Below the pieces are notes generated by a model. That model searched no databases, had not been told where the DNA came from, and saw only the letters and a list, made by a program, of their open reading frames with translations. Of a DNA stretch of 64,000 nucleotides, positions 32,744-41,972 are shown in pieces. Origin of the DNA: UBA1351 sp963677625. Lineage in GTDB: Bacteria > Bacillota > Clostridia > Lachnospirales > Vallitaleaceae. Every line of letters starts with the position of its first letter. The stretch's first letter is position 1. The position numbers were made by a program, and so were the translations under genes. The DNA lies in contig CAXXSW010000010.1 in NCBI GenBank assembly GCA_963677625.2, positions 124,001 through 188,000 on the forward strand, read 5' to 3'.

Positions 32744-35700
32744 ATGGCTTACAACAAAGTTATGCAAACGATGGACGGTAACCAAGCCGCTGCATACGTT
32801 TCATACGCATTTACTGATGTTGCTGCTATCTACCCAATCACTCCATCTTCTCCGATGGCGGAGAACGTAGATGTTTGGGCTGCAAACGGTAAGAAAAACA
32901 TTTTTGGACAAGAAGTAAAAGTTACTGAGTTACAATCTGAAGGTGGAGCGTCAGGTGCGGTTCACGGTTCTCTTCAAAGTGGTGCTCTTACTACTACTTA
33001 CACAGCTTCACAAGGTTTGCTTCTTATGATTCCTAATATGTACAAAATTGCTGGTGAGTTATTGCCTGCAGTATTCCATGTTAGTGCTCGTGCAGTGGCT
33101 GCTCATGCTCTTTCTATCTTCGGTGACCACTCTGACGTTATGGCAGCAAGACAAACTGGTTTTGCTATGCTTGCTTCAGGTAGTGTTCAAGAAGCTATGG
33201 ATCTTGGTGGTGTTGCTCACCTTGCAGCTATCAAATCATCCATTCCATTTGTTCACTTCTTCGATGGTTTCAGAACTTCTCATGAAGTATCAAAAATCGA
33301 AGTTATGGATTACAAAGTATTCGAAGACTTGATTGATATGGATGCGGTAAAAGCGTTCCGTAAAAAGTCTCTTAATCCTGAGCACCCAGTTACTCGTGGT
33401 ACTGCTCAAAACCCAGATATCTTCTTCCAAGCAAAAGAATCAGCTAACAAGTTTTTTGATGCTGTTCCTGCTATTGTTGAAGATTACATGGGCAAAATTT
33501 CAGAAGTTACTGGTAGAGAATACAAGTTATTCAATTACGTAGGTGCTCCTGATGCAACTAAAGTTGTTGTTGCAATGGGTTCAGTTACAGACACAATCGA
33601 AGAAACAGTTAACTACTTAACAGCTAAAGGCGAAAAAGTTGGTCTTCTTAAAGTTAGATTATATAGACCATTTTCCGTTAAGCATTTCCTTGATGAACTT
33701 CCTGAAACTGTTGAAAAGATTGCTGTGCTTGACAGAACTAAAGAGCCAGGTGCACTTGGTGAACCTCTATACTTAGACGTTCGTTCAATTTTCTACGGTG
33801 CTGAAAAACAACCACTTATCGTTGGTGGTCGTTATGGTCTTGGTTCAAAAGACTGTACTCCATCTATGGTTCTTGCCGTTTATAGGAATCTTGATGCAGC
33901 TGAACCTAAGAATGGATTCACACTTGGTATTGTTGATGATGTAACTAATCTTTCACTTCCAATTGAAGAAAGAATTGTTACTGAAAAAGAAGGAACTAGA
34001 AGATGTAAATTCTGGGGTCTTGGTTCAGACGGTACTGTAGGTGCCAACAAGAACTCCATTAAAATCATCGGTGACAAAACTGATCTTTTCGCTCAAGGTT
34101 ACTTCAGCTATGACTCTAAGAAATCTGGTGGTATTACAGTTTCTCACCTTCGTTTCGGTAAAGAGAAAATCCTTTCAACTTACCTTCTTGACGAAGTTGA
34201 CTTTGTAGCTTGCCACAATCAATCTTATGTAGATAAATATGATCTTCTTAAAGGTCTTGTTAAAGGTGGTACTTTTGTACTTAACACTCAATGGTCTGCA
34301 GAAGAACTTAACGAAAAACTTCCAGGCGAACTTAAGAGAGAAATCGTTGAGAAAGAAGTTCAACTTTATACAGTTGATGCTGTTGATCTTGCTGAGAAAA
34401 TTGGTCTTGGTAACAGAATCAACACAATCATGCAATCAGCATTCTTTAAGTTAGCAGATGTAATTCCTGCTGAGCAAGCTGTTGAATACATGAAAGAGTA
34501 TGCTAAAAAAGCATATGGTAAAAAAGGTGATAAGATTGTAGAACTTAACTACGCTGCTATTGACGCTGGTCAAGATGCACTTGTTAAGATTGACATCCCT
34601 GCTGATTGGGCTACTGCTGCTGATTCAATTGAAGTTAGAACTGACGTTCCAGAATTCGTTGAAAAAGTTGTATACCCAGTTAATGCACAAAGAGGCGACG
34701 AACTTCCTGTATCTGCTTTTGCTGGTAATGAAGATGGTCAATTCCCACAAGGTCTTTCAGCTTTCGAAAAACGTGGTGTTGCAGTTTATGTTCCTGAATG
34801 GATTGAAGATAACTGTATTCAATGTAACCAATGTTCATTCGTATGTCCTCATGCATCAATCCGTCCTTTCATGTTAGACGCTGATGAGAAGGCAGCAGCT
34901 CCAGAGGGTCTTGTAACTATTCCTGCTAAAGGTAAAGGTCTTGATGGACTTGAGTACGTTATGCAAGTTGACATCCTTGACTGTCAAGGTTGTGGAAACT
35001 GTGCAGATATCTGTCCTGCTAAAACAAAAGCTCTTGTTATGAAACCAATCGAAACTCAAGATGTTGAAGTTGAAAATTGGGAGTACGTATCAGAGAAAGT
35101 AACTTATAAAGATACATTGATGAATACTTCTACTGTTAAAGGTTCTCAATTTGCGCAACCACTTATGGAATTCTCTGGTGCATGTGCAGGTTGTGGTGAA
35201 ACTCCTTACATTAAGGATATTACTCAACTTTATGGTGATAGAATGATCATCGCTAACGCAACAGGTTGTTCTTCAATCTGGGGTGGTTCAGCTCCTGTAT
35301 CTGTATATACAACTAATGCTGAAGGTAAAGGTCCAGCTTGGGCAAACTCACTGTTTGAAGACAATGCTGAGTACGGTTACGGTATGGCTATGGGTGTATC
35401 TCAGATCAGAGATCAAATTCAAGTTCAAATGGAAGGTATCTTAGCTACTGACGTAAGTGAAGAAGTTAAGACTGTTCTTAAGGCTTGGATTGCTGATAAA
35501 GATAATGCTGACGCTTCAAAAGTAGCATCTAAAGCTGTAGAAAGCTTATTCGGTACTTCACTTGGAAATGCTGATGCTGATGCTCTTCTTAAAGAAGTTG
35601 AAGATAATAAAGATTACCTTATCAAGAAATCTGTATGGATTGTTGGTGGTGACGGATGGGCTTATGACATCGGTTACGGCGGACTTGATCACGTTCTTGC

Positions 35701-36286
35701 TTCAGGTGAAGATGTAAACGTTCTTGTATTCGATACAGAGGTTTACTCAAACACTGGTGGACAATCTTCAAAAGCTACTCCTACTGCTGCAGTTGCTAAA
35801 TTCGCTGCTTCAGGTAAGAAAGTTAAAAAGAAAGACCTTGGTATGATTGCTACTACTTACGGATATGTATATGTAGCTCAATGTGCTATGGGATCTAACA
35901 AAAACCAATTCATGAAAGCTCTTCAAGAAGCGGAAAGTTATCCAGGTCCATCAATCCTTATCGTATACGCTCCATGTATTAACCATGGTATTAAAGAAGG
36001 TATGGGAAGAAGTCAAAACAGAATGGCAGAAGCAGTTGACGCTGGTTACTGGCACTTATGGAGATTCGACCCACGTCTTGCAGACCAAGGTAAGAATCCA
36101 TTTACACTTGATTCTAAAGAGCCTACTATGGACTTCCAAGACTTCCTTAAAGGCGAAATCCGTTATACAACTCTTATGAACCAGTTCCCAGAAATTGCTA
36201 ACGAACTGTTTGAAAAAGCTGAAGCGGACGCTAAAGAAAGATATGCTAGTTATGTAAGAATGGCTAACATGAATTACGAAGTGTAA
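32744..36286 (+). CDS. nifJ: pyruvate:ferredoxin (flavodoxin) oxidoreductase
   Basis: This 1180-residue one-chain enzyme oxidises pyruvate and CoA to acetyl-CoA and CO2, passing electrons to ferredoxin. Domain order is as expected: N-terminal pyrimidine-binding domain (YPITPSSPMAE), middle domains, and a two-cluster ferredoxin domain (CIQCNQCSFVC about 690, CQGCGNCADIC about 746). A C-terminal thiamine-diphosphate domain follows, with CAGCGETPY (about 814), the fourth-cluster cysteines and GDGWAYDIGYGG. Codon use is strongly biased (many AAC, TTC, TAC and GGT codons) compared with neighbours, indicating very high expression. The ribosome binding site is a consensus AAGGAGG. It is a single-gene unit with its own terminator. 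Confidence 0.97.
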   Translation: MAYNKVMQTMDGNQAAAYVSYAFTDVAAIYPITPSSPMAENVDVWAANGKKNIFGQEVKVTELQSEGGASGAVHGSLQSGALTTTYTASQGLLLMIPNMYKIAGELLPAVFHVSARAVAAHALSIFGDHSDVMAARQTGFAMLASGSVQEAMDLGGVAHLAAIKSSIPFVHFFDGFRTSHEVSKIEVMDYKVFEDLIDMDAVKAFRKKSLNPEHPVTRGTAQNPDIFFQAKESANKFFDAVPAIVEDYMGKISEVTGREYKLFNYVGAPDATKVVVAMGSVTDTIEETVNYLTAKGEKVGLLKVRLYRPFSVKHFLDELPETVEKIAVLDRTKEPGALGEPLYLDVRSIFYGAEKQPLIVGGRYGLGSKDCTPSMVLAVYRNLDAAEPKNGFTLGIVDDVTNLSLPIEERIVTEKEGTRRCKFWGLGSDGTVGANKNSIKIIGDKTDLFAQGYFSYDSKKSGGITVSHLRFGKEKILSTYLLDEVDFVACHNQSYVDKYDLLKGLVKGGTFVLNTQWSAEELNEKLPGELKREIVEKEVQLYTVDAVDLAEKIGLGNRINTIMQSAFFKLADVIPAEQAVEYMKEYAKKAYGKKGDKIVELNYAAIDAGQDALVKIDIPADWATAADSIEVRTDVPEFVEKVVYPVNAQRGDELPVSAFAGNEDGQFPQGLSAFEKRGVAVYVPEWIEDNCIQCNQCSFVCPHASIRPFMLDADEKAAAPEGLVTIPAKGKGLDGLEYVMQVDILDCQGCGNCADICPAKTKALVMKPIETQDVEVENWEYVSEKVTYKDTLMNTSTVKGSQFAQPLMEFSGACAGCGETPYIKDITQLYGDRMIIANATGCSSIWGGSAPVSVYTTNAEGKGPAWANSLFEDNAEYGYGMAMGVSQIRDQIQVQMEGILATDVSEEVKTVLKAWIADKDNADASKVASKAVESLFGTSLGNADADALLKEVEDNKDYLIKKSVWIVGGDGWAYDIGYGGLDHVLASGEDVNVLVFDTEVYSNTGGQSSKATPTAAVAKFAASGKKVKKKDLGMIATTYGYVYVAQCAMGSNKNQFMKALQEAESYPGPSILIVYAPCINHGIKEGMGRSQNRMAEAVDAGYWHLWRFDPRLADQGKNPFTLDSKEPTMDFQDFLKGEIRYTTLMNQFPEIANELFEKAEADAKERYASYVRMANMNYEV

Positions 36287-36320
36287 TCAAAAGACATTAT
36301 TATACCATTACATAAAGAAG

Positions 36321-36360
36321 AAGGCCCTTGCACTAATTAAGTTGGTGCAAGGGCTTTTAC
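36321..36360 (+). terminator. terminator of the PFOR gene
   Basis: GCCCTTGCAC pairs exactly with GTGCAAGGGC around an 11-base loop, flanked by A residues before and TTTT after. Confidence 0.88.
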
Positions 36361-36408
36361 TATTTCGAAAACCAGTGAAATTGTCATTTTTTATTCATAA
36401 TTGGTCTA

Positions 36409-36437
36409 TTGAGACTTTGGTCTGTAGATGATAAAAT
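36409..36437 (+). promoter_or_regulatory. promoter of murA
   Basis: TTGAGA (36409-36414), a 17-base spacer and TAAAAT (36432-36437) lie 27 bases before the murA start. Confidence 0.65.
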
Positions 36438-36463
36438 GGAATAAAGACTAAAAAGGGGGACTT

Positions 36464-37726
36464 ATGATGACTAAGTCGGATCAACTGATTGTCAGGGGAA
36501 CTGAAATTGATGGTGGTGAGTTATCGGTTCAAGGGTCTAAGAATAGCGCTTTGGCACTTTTAATAGCTACCTGTTTAACTGAAGATGAAATTGTCTTACG
36601 TCAAATTCCGAAGATTGAAGATATAAAAGTAACTGAACATATATTGACTGAACTTGGTTCGACAACCAGGTGGGATAATGAGAAATTTTATGTATGTACT
36701 AAAGGTATATCCAGTGGAGAAATATCGTTAGAACTTTCAGGCTTGATACGCCCTTCATATTATTTTGTTGGTGCCTTAATTAATCGTTTTGGTAGTGTTA
36801 AATTAGGCTATCCAGGCGGAGATAAAATTGGTAAGAGACCAATTGATATGCATCTCATGGGTCTTAGAACCCTTGGAGCAAAAGTCAATGAATATGATGA
36901 CCATTATGAAGTTATCGCTGATGGACGTCTTAAAGGTAACTCATTTATGTTTAATCGAAAATCCTGTGGAGCTACTATTAACATGATTCTTGCAGCCGTT
37001 CTTGCAGAAGGGCGAACAAGTCTATATAATTGTGCCCTTGACCCTGAAGTGGTGGATTTGGTACAGTTACTTTCGAAAATGGGTGCTAAAATCAAAGGTG
37101 CCGGAACCAATGTTATAACCATTGATGGCGTAGAATCCCTTCATCAGGCTTCCCACACAGTTATTCCTGACCGGCTCATGGCTGGTCTATACATGATATA
37201 TGCAGGCTTCTCCAAAGGACCAATAAAGATTGATAATGTTATACCTAAGCATCTGGAGGTTGTTATTCAAAAGTTGGAAGAAATTGGATTGACCTTTGAT
37301 ATTGGAGGTGACTCTATCACTGCCTATCCACCTGAAAAATTAACGTCTACAGTTATTTTTGCTGATATGTATCCAGCTTTTCCTTCAGACTTGCAACAGC
37401 CAATGACTGTTCTTTTGACCCAATCAGAAGGTCAGTCAGTTGTTGTTGATCAAGTATGGAAAGATCGTTTTGCTCTTTGTCATGAACTCAATCATATGGG
37501 GGCAGATATTAATGTCTCTACCCATGGTCTATCCATCATCAAAGGGCCAACACCCCTAAAAGGAACTCCTGTTTATGCCAACGATATTCGTGCAGGTTTG
37601 TCCCTTGTTCTTGCAGGTCTTATAGCAGAAGATGAAACGATGATCAGCAATTGCCACCAGATCTATAGGGGATCTGTGGATATGATTGGCGATATTGTTA
37701 GAATGGGTGGACATATTCGAGCCTAA
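36464..37726 (+). CDS. murA: UDP-N-acetylglucosamine 1-carboxyvinyltransferase with Asp in place of the catalytic Cys
   Basis: This 420-residue EPSP-synthase-fold enzyme transfers enolpyruvate to UDP-GlcNAc, the first committed step of peptidoglycan synthesis. Substrate residues Lys26-Asn27 (GSKNSAL), RPIDMH, the DRLMAG segment, and the C-terminal DIRAGLSLVLAGL are all present. The loop that normally reads PGGCAIG is PGGDKIG here, giving Asp120 where most MurA have the fosfomycin-reactive cysteine. The same change occurs naturally in mycobacterial and chlamydial MurA and makes them insensitive to fosfomycin. No other murA copy is in the window. GGGGGA precedes ATG 36464; ATG 36467 is also possible. 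Confidence 0.93.
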   Translation: MMTKSDQLIVRGTEIDGGELSVQGSKNSALALLIATCLTEDEIVLRQIPKIEDIKVTEHILTELGSTTRWDNEKFYVCTKGISSGEISLELSGLIRPSYYFVGALINRFGSVKLGYPGGDKIGKRPIDMHLMGLRTLGAKVNEYDDHYEVIADGRLKGNSFMFNRKSCGATINMILAAVLAEGRTSLYNCALDPEVVDLVQLLSKMGAKIKGAGTNVITIDGVESLHQASHTVIPDRLMAGLYMIYAGFSKGPIKIDNVIPKHLEVVIQKLEEIGLTFDIGGDSITAYPPEKLTSTVIFADMYPAFPSDLQQPMTVLLTQSEGQSVVVDQVWKDRFALCHELNHMGADINVSTHGLSIIKGPTPLKGTPVYANDIRAGLSLVLAGLIAEDETMISNCHQIYRGSVDMIGDIVRMGGHIRA

Positions 37727-38057
37727 GATAATAGACAGATTATATTAGATATGCCAGATAGACGGTATAGTATAACTCAAGATCTATACGGTAATATAAT
37801 TAAATTTTAATGGTCTATTAATTGAAAGCTATTGTTTTGTAGTATAATATGAGTATAGACATGTCATAAACTGGAAGTTTTATGTCTTACTAAGAAACTT
37901 TTGTGGACTATAATTCAAAATTATATGGTAAAATAATAGTGATATTTTTTTAAGTTTTCAAGCATAGAATAGACAAGCTTTATGTAAACACCTTTTGTCT
38001 AGAAAATGTACTAGCTATATGAGTTTATGTTGGTCTATATAAACTAGGAGGAGAAAA
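37727..38057. other. 331-base AT-rich intergenic region upstream of telA
   Basis: No gene is apparent. A possible promoter, TTGAAA (37822-37827) and TATAAT (37843-37848) with a 15-base spacer, is present. Two stem-forming repeats can be seen: CATAAAC/GTTTTATG near 37865-37885, and TAGACAA/TTGTCTA (37970-37976, 37995-38001). TAGAC or its complement GTCTA recurs about seven times across the region. Confidence 0.4.
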
Positions 38058-39224
38058 ATGAGCGAACAGAAAAAAACGACTACAGTAGATGTTGACATGG
38101 TTGATCAAGCCTTGGATTTAGAGCTTGTTGAAGCAAAGACAAGTAATCAGATGGTTGAGGTTAATGTAAGTGGTGAAGTTAGTGATACAAAGATGGAAGA
38201 CTTAAACCCTGATGAACAGCAAAGGGTTCGAGATATTGTCAATTCAATTGATATTACAGATTCACAAGGTGTACTTCAATTTGGTAATCAAGCACAGACT
38301 AATATTTCACAATTTTCCGATAGCATACTTAATAAGGTAAAAGGAAAAGATACAGGCTATGTTGGGGAAATTCTAAGTGACCTTATGGTAAATGTTAAGG
38401 AATTGGATGTTGATGACCTGGGCAAGAAAAACGGTGTACTTGGGATTTTTGGTGGTATGAAGCGTAATGCCATGAAATTTGTTGCTAAGTATGAGAAACT
38501 TAGTAGTCATATAGACAAGACAGTTCAAGAACTGGATAAGTCAAAAATGCAATTACTTAAAGATATTACTATATTAGATACACTGTATGATAAGAATCTT
38601 GAATATCATAACGAGTTGGAATTGTTTATTGTTGCAGGTGAAGAAAAGATTAATGAAATTGAAACTAAGATTTTACCAAAGATGGTTGAAGAGGCAAGGG
38701 CTAGCAATGACCCAGTTGAAGCTCAACGAGTTAATGATTATCAACAGCTTCTTAACCGTTTTGAGAAAAAAGTCCATGACTTAAAACTTAGTAAGATGAT
38801 TTCTCTTCAGACTGGACCACAAATACGCTTGATTCAAAACTCTGACCAGATTCTTGTCGAGAAGATTCAAAGTTCTATTATGAATACAATTCCTCTTTGG
38901 AAAAATCAAGTGGTCATTGCTATTTCACTCTTTAGACAAAATAAAGCTCTGGCCCAACAAAAAGAAGTAGCAAAAGCAACTAATGACCTTCTTCGTCAGA
39001 ATTCTGAACTCCTTAAACAGAATACAATTGAGGTTGCCAAAGAATCTGAAAAAGGTATTGTTGAAATCGACACACTTAAGAAAGTTAATCAAGATCTTCT
39101 TGATACTATTGATGAAACCATCAGTATCCAAAAAGAAGGACGTGAGAAACGTAAGCTAGCTCAGGAAGAGTTGATTTCAATGGAGAATGAATTGAAAGAG
39201 AAACTTCTTCATGCTAGAGATTAA
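38058..39224 (+). CDS. TelA/KlaA-family toxic anion resistance protein
   Basis: This 388-residue soluble, largely helical protein of the TelA family has typical TGPQIRLIQNSDQILVEKIQ and LWKNQVVIAISLFRQNKAL segments and long coiled-coil stretches. Members are linked to tellurite resistance and more generally to cell-envelope stress or bacteriocin tolerance; the mechanism is not settled. AGGAGGAG precedes ATG 38058. No partner such as a 5-bromo-4-chloroindolyl phosphate hydrolysis protein (YceG/XpaC) gene is adjacent; a metallophosphoesterase follows after 144 bases. Confidence 0.88.
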   Translation: MSEQKKTTTVDVDMVDQALDLELVEAKTSNQMVEVNVSGEVSDTKMEDLNPDEQQRVRDIVNSIDITDSQGVLQFGNQAQTNISQFSDSILNKVKGKDTGYVGEILSDLMVNVKELDVDDLGKKNGVLGIFGGMKRNAMKFVAKYEKLSSHIDKTVQELDKSKMQLLKDITILDTLYDKNLEYHNELELFIVAGEEKINEIETKILPKMVEEARASNDPVEAQRVNDYQQLLNRFEKKVHDLKLSKMISLQTGPQIRLIQNSDQILVEKIQSSIMNTIPLWKNQVVIAISLFRQNKALAQQKEVAKATNDLLRQNSELLKQNTIEVAKESEKGIVEIDTLKKVNQDLLDTIDETISIQKEGREKRKLAQEELISMENELKEKLLHARD

Positions 39225-39368
39225 GGTAACAAATATATTCAGCTAGTCTTATAAATATGCTTGACTAATGACATTATATTCTTAATGAATAAGATTCATA
39301 ACATATAAGATCAAGGCAAAAGCCGTCCTGACCTTTATATAAAGTTACGCAGGTAAAGGAAGTGGATA

Positions 39369-40304
39369 ATGAAAACGAATTACAGATTGGACCAATGTTA
39401 TGATAAGGCAAGGGTAATCGAGATTAATGATGAGTCCAAATTCATTTTTTTCTCAGATGTTCATCGCGGTGATAATTCCATGAGTGATGAGTTCGCTCAC
39501 AATCAGAATATATATTACCATGCTCTTATGGACTATTATGAGAAAGGTTATACCTATATTGAACTAGGTGATGGTGATGAATTATGGGAGCATTCAAAGT
39601 TTAAGATTATCATGAGTGCTCATAGTGATGTATATATGCTATTGAAAAAATTTTTTGACAAGAAAAGATTTATGACTATATACGGCAACCATAATATTTA
39701 TCTAAGTAACCGACTTTGGGTCCAACACAATCTTTATCATATTCATGATGAATTTGTTGATAAGGAATCAGCCTTATTTCCTGGACTTGTAGCTCCTGAA
39801 AGTCTTATACTTAAGTATAGTAAAACTGGTCAGGAAATTCTTCTGGTTCATGGTCATCAGGGAGACCTTTTTAATGACCGTTTATGGATATTTTCCATGT
39901 TGTCTTTAAGATTTTTTTGGCGTTTTCTTCATGCTTTTGGCTTCAAGAATCCGGCAAGCCCTTCCAAGAACAGGATAAAGCGACACAAGATTGAAGTTAA
40001 CTTTTCTAAATGGATTAATGAAAAAGGTGTTGGAATCATGTGTGGTCATACCCATAGACCTAAGTTGTCTAAGTCCAATGAGATTCCTTATTTCAACAGT
40101 GGCTGTTGCATTCATCCACGTGGAATTAACGGCATAGAGATTGTTGATGGAAAAGTTATGTTGATTGATTGGCGTGTTCGACCTGAAGAAAATGGAAATC
40201 TAAGAATATCCAAACGAATTATTAGAGGGCCTATTGCTATTGAAGATTATAAATATATGAAGTCTGATGTGAAAAAGAAAAAGTCCTTGAAGAAGAGAAA
40301 ATAA
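39369..40304 (+). CDS. calcineurin-like metallophosphoesterase
   Basis: This 311-residue phosphoesterase has all metal-site motifs in order: FSDVHRGD, GDGDE, GNHN, HGHQGD and CGHTHRP. The two-metal site should hydrolyse a phosphoester; overall it resembles the UDP-2,3-diacylglucosamine hydrolase-like group, but that substrate is unlikely in a Gram-positive. The C-terminus is strongly basic (KKKKSLKKRK), suggesting nucleic-acid or membrane contact. The gene stands alone after telA. Confidence 0.85.
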   Translation: MKTNYRLDQCYDKARVIEINDESKFIFFSDVHRGDNSMSDEFAHNQNIYYHALMDYYEKGYTYIELGDGDELWEHSKFKIIMSAHSDVYMLLKKFFDKKRFMTIYGNHNIYLSNRLWVQHNLYHIHDEFVDKESALFPGLVAPESLILKYSKTGQEILLVHGHQGDLFNDRLWIFSMLSLRFFWRFLHAFGFKNPASPSKNRIKRHKIEVNFSKWINEKGVGIMCGHTHRPKLSKSNEIPYFNSGCCIHPRGINGIEIVDGKVMLIDWRVRPEENGNLRISKRIIRGPIAIEDYKYMKSDVKKKKSLKKRK

Positions 40305-40412
40305 GTTAGTAACTCATCTTTTCCACATAAAAATATACTGTAAACTCTATACTTTCTAGTAGAAAGTTATATGAAATATGTTTCTTTACATAATAATGCA
40401 CCTCATATCTGG

Positions 40413-40708
40413 TAAAATATAATTGCGAAGTTACATACATACCATCACGAAGGGTGAGCTCTTTTTCAGATTTAGTGATGATATACAGGATATGGATTTC
40501 ATCACAGCTCTTAAAAGTTTAATGAGCTTGGTAATTGAGGTTGTCAATGATGTCGCTATAGCGACATCAAATACAGTTACATGTCAATTACAGTAATGGA
40601 TTAGCCAACAGGCCACATTTATAAAGGCTTTATTCGTTGATTATTGCTGGGAAAGTTGAGTAAGTAAATATAGAATTATAAAAGGGTTGCTAGTGCAACC
40701 CTTTTTTG
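40413..40708 (+). ncRNA. candidate structured RNA or gene remnant ending in a terminator
   Basis: This lies in the 544-base gap between convergent genes. It begins at an extended -10-like TGGTAAAAT (40410-40418) and ends at a strong terminator (40682-40708). Between them are several pairings: GTGATGA/TCATCAC (40475-40481, 40499-40505), AGCTC 40506-40510 able to pair with GAGCT at either 40456-40460 or 40524-40528, and GTAATTGA/TCAATTAC (40531-40538, 40584-40591). The last encloses an exact 22-base palindrome at 40548-40569. A 57-codon frame from TTG 40423 to TAA 40596 crosses the same stretch but has no ribosome binding site. It matches no RNA family I know. Confidence 0.3.
40682..40708. terminator. 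bidirectional terminator downstream of rsgA and the candidate RNA
   Basis: AAGGGTTGC pairs with GCAACCCTT around TAGT, with T7 on one side and AAAA on the other. It can end the candidate RNA on the plus strand and the rsgA transcript on the minus strand. Confidence 0.85.
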
Positions 40709-40715
40709 TTCTATA

Positions 40716-40816
40716 GGAAAGTTCTCTATTAAATTTTATGAGTAGAAGCACCTCATAAAATTTAATAGAGAACTTTCCCACCAAAAACAATCGCAGAGTG
40801 AACGAGGCGGAGCCTC
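40716..40816. repeat. palindromic intergenic repeat, copy A
   Basis: Exact 27-base arms (40716-40742 and 40752-40778) with a nine-base loop start and end with GGAAAGT/ACTTTCC. Eleven bases later comes ATCGCA, then GAGGC-GGA-GCCTC (40804-40816). The ends, spacing and a preceding terminator are shared with copy B at 49448-49499, so this looks like a dispersed element. Confidence 0.75.
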
Positions 40817-40848
40817 TTTCTTCTTTCAAAATGTAATGGTAGTTTTGC

Positions 40849-41862
40849 TTATCGTTGCTTGCGACCAGCTAGTCGTTCTTTTTTTGCTGCTTTTCGCATG
40901 TTGTAGGCAGCTTCTTTTTTTAACTTGATATAGGACTTATATCGGCTCTCATCAAGACTTCCATCCTTAAGAGCTGACTGGATAGCACAGCCCGGCTCTT
41001 TGCCATGGGAGCAATTTCTGAACTTACATTGCTTAGCTAGGTCTTCAATATCTTTAAATGACTGGCTGATACCGGAACCATCATCCCAAAGACCGAGTTC
41101 GCGCATACCTGGTGTATCCATAATATGGGTTCCGTTAGGCAAGGTGATCATCTGTCGGTGAGTGGTTGTATGACGGCCTCTGGCATCATCTTCACGAATG
41201 GTATTGACATGCATGATTTCCTCTCCATATAAGGTATTAATTAAGGTGGATTTGCCAACACCAGAAGAACCAAATAAGGCAATAGTCTTGCCTGGCTCTA
41301 GGTAGGGTTTCAGTGTGTCTAGATTAATGTCATATAAAGAACTGATAATGTGTACATCAATACCTGGTGCTATGGATTCCACTTGGTAAGCTAGTTCATC
41401 TGGATCATCTGCAAGATCTGCTTTTGTTAAAATGATGACTGGTGTTGCTCCTGTATCCCATGCGGTGGTAACATATCGTTCCATTTTTCGAAGATTTAGA
41501 TCCTTGTTTAATGATGATACAAGAAAAACATAGTCAAAATTTGCAGCGGCAACTTGCTCGCTTGTTTGGGCACCTGCAATCTTTCTGGAAAATGAAGATT
41601 TGCGGGTTAATACCTTTTCAATAATGAAAGATTCCTGGTCCGCTCGTTGGATTAGGCAATAATCCCCAAGTACTGGATATAAAGAACTTTCATGGCGGAG
41701 TTTTCCTGAAATATGTGATTTGAATCTTCCTTCAGAAGTTTCCAGAATAAAGCCATGGCCATAATCAATGACAATCCGTCCAATTTGTAAATCCCCAGAG
41801 TCAGAAACCTGATCTGTAAAAAAAGTGTCAATTAAAGTATTTTCTAAAAATGATTGTGACAT
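40849..41862 (-). CDS. rsgA: ribosome small-subunit-dependent GTPase A
   Basis: This 337-residue circularly permuted GTPase assists late 30S subunit maturation. An N-terminal OB-fold is followed by the GTPase domain in permuted order: G4 TKAD (146-149), G1 GSSGVGKS (198-205), then G3 DTPG. A zinc motif follows, with Cys and His in CKFRNCSHGKEPGC. A basic lysine/arginine tail ends the protein. It is alone on the minus strand and preceded by an unusual leader: promoter, 16-codon ORF and intrinsic terminator (41863-42088), implying control by premature termination. AGAAAGG precedes ATG 41862. Confidence 0.95.
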   Translation of the reverse strand: MSQSFLENTLIDTFFTDQVSDSGDLQIGRIVIDYGHGFILETSEGRFKSHISGKLRHESSLYPVLGDYCLIQRADQESFIIEKVLTRKSSFSRKIAGAQTSEQVAAANFDYVFLVSSLNKDLNLRKMERYVTTAWDTGATPVIILTKADLADDPDELAYQVESIAPGIDVHIISSLYDINLDTLKPYLEPGKTIALFGSSGVGKSTLINTLYGEEIMHVNTIREDDARGRHTTTHRQMITLPNGTHIMDTPGMRELGLWDDGSGISQSFKDIEDLAKQCKFRNCSHGKEPGCAIQSALKDGSLDESRYKSYIKLKKEAAYNMRKAAKKERLAGRKQR

Positions 41863-41894
41863 GAATTCCTTTCTGTACCTTTCCTTTGAAAAAA

Positions 41895-41930
41895 AGACAA
41901 CAAAAAAACACCATAAGCATTCTTGGTGTT
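41895..41930 (-). terminator. leader terminator of rsgA
   Basis: On the minus strand AACACCA pairs with TGGTGTT, with an extra AG/CT pair near the loop, and a run of eight T residues follows. It lies between the rsgA promoter and its start codon, so transcription into rsgA must pass it. Confidence 0.8.
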
Positions 41931-41972
41931 ATATCCAATCATATGAACATCAAAAGAAAGGCCTTACGTCAG

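Noticed and set aside
33048..36179. Several open frames of 60-105 codons in other frames within the PFOR gene
   Set aside because: They are shadows caused by the biased codon use of PFOR and have no start signals.
40492..40596. Possible type I toxin peptide (34 codons starting MDFITALKSLMSLVI, which shares LMSLVI with Fst)
   Set aside because: The putative ribosome binding site is only one base from the ATG, the charged C-terminus of Fst-type toxins is missing and no antisense promoter was seen. The frame also extends upstream. It was kept only as part of the unexplained region.
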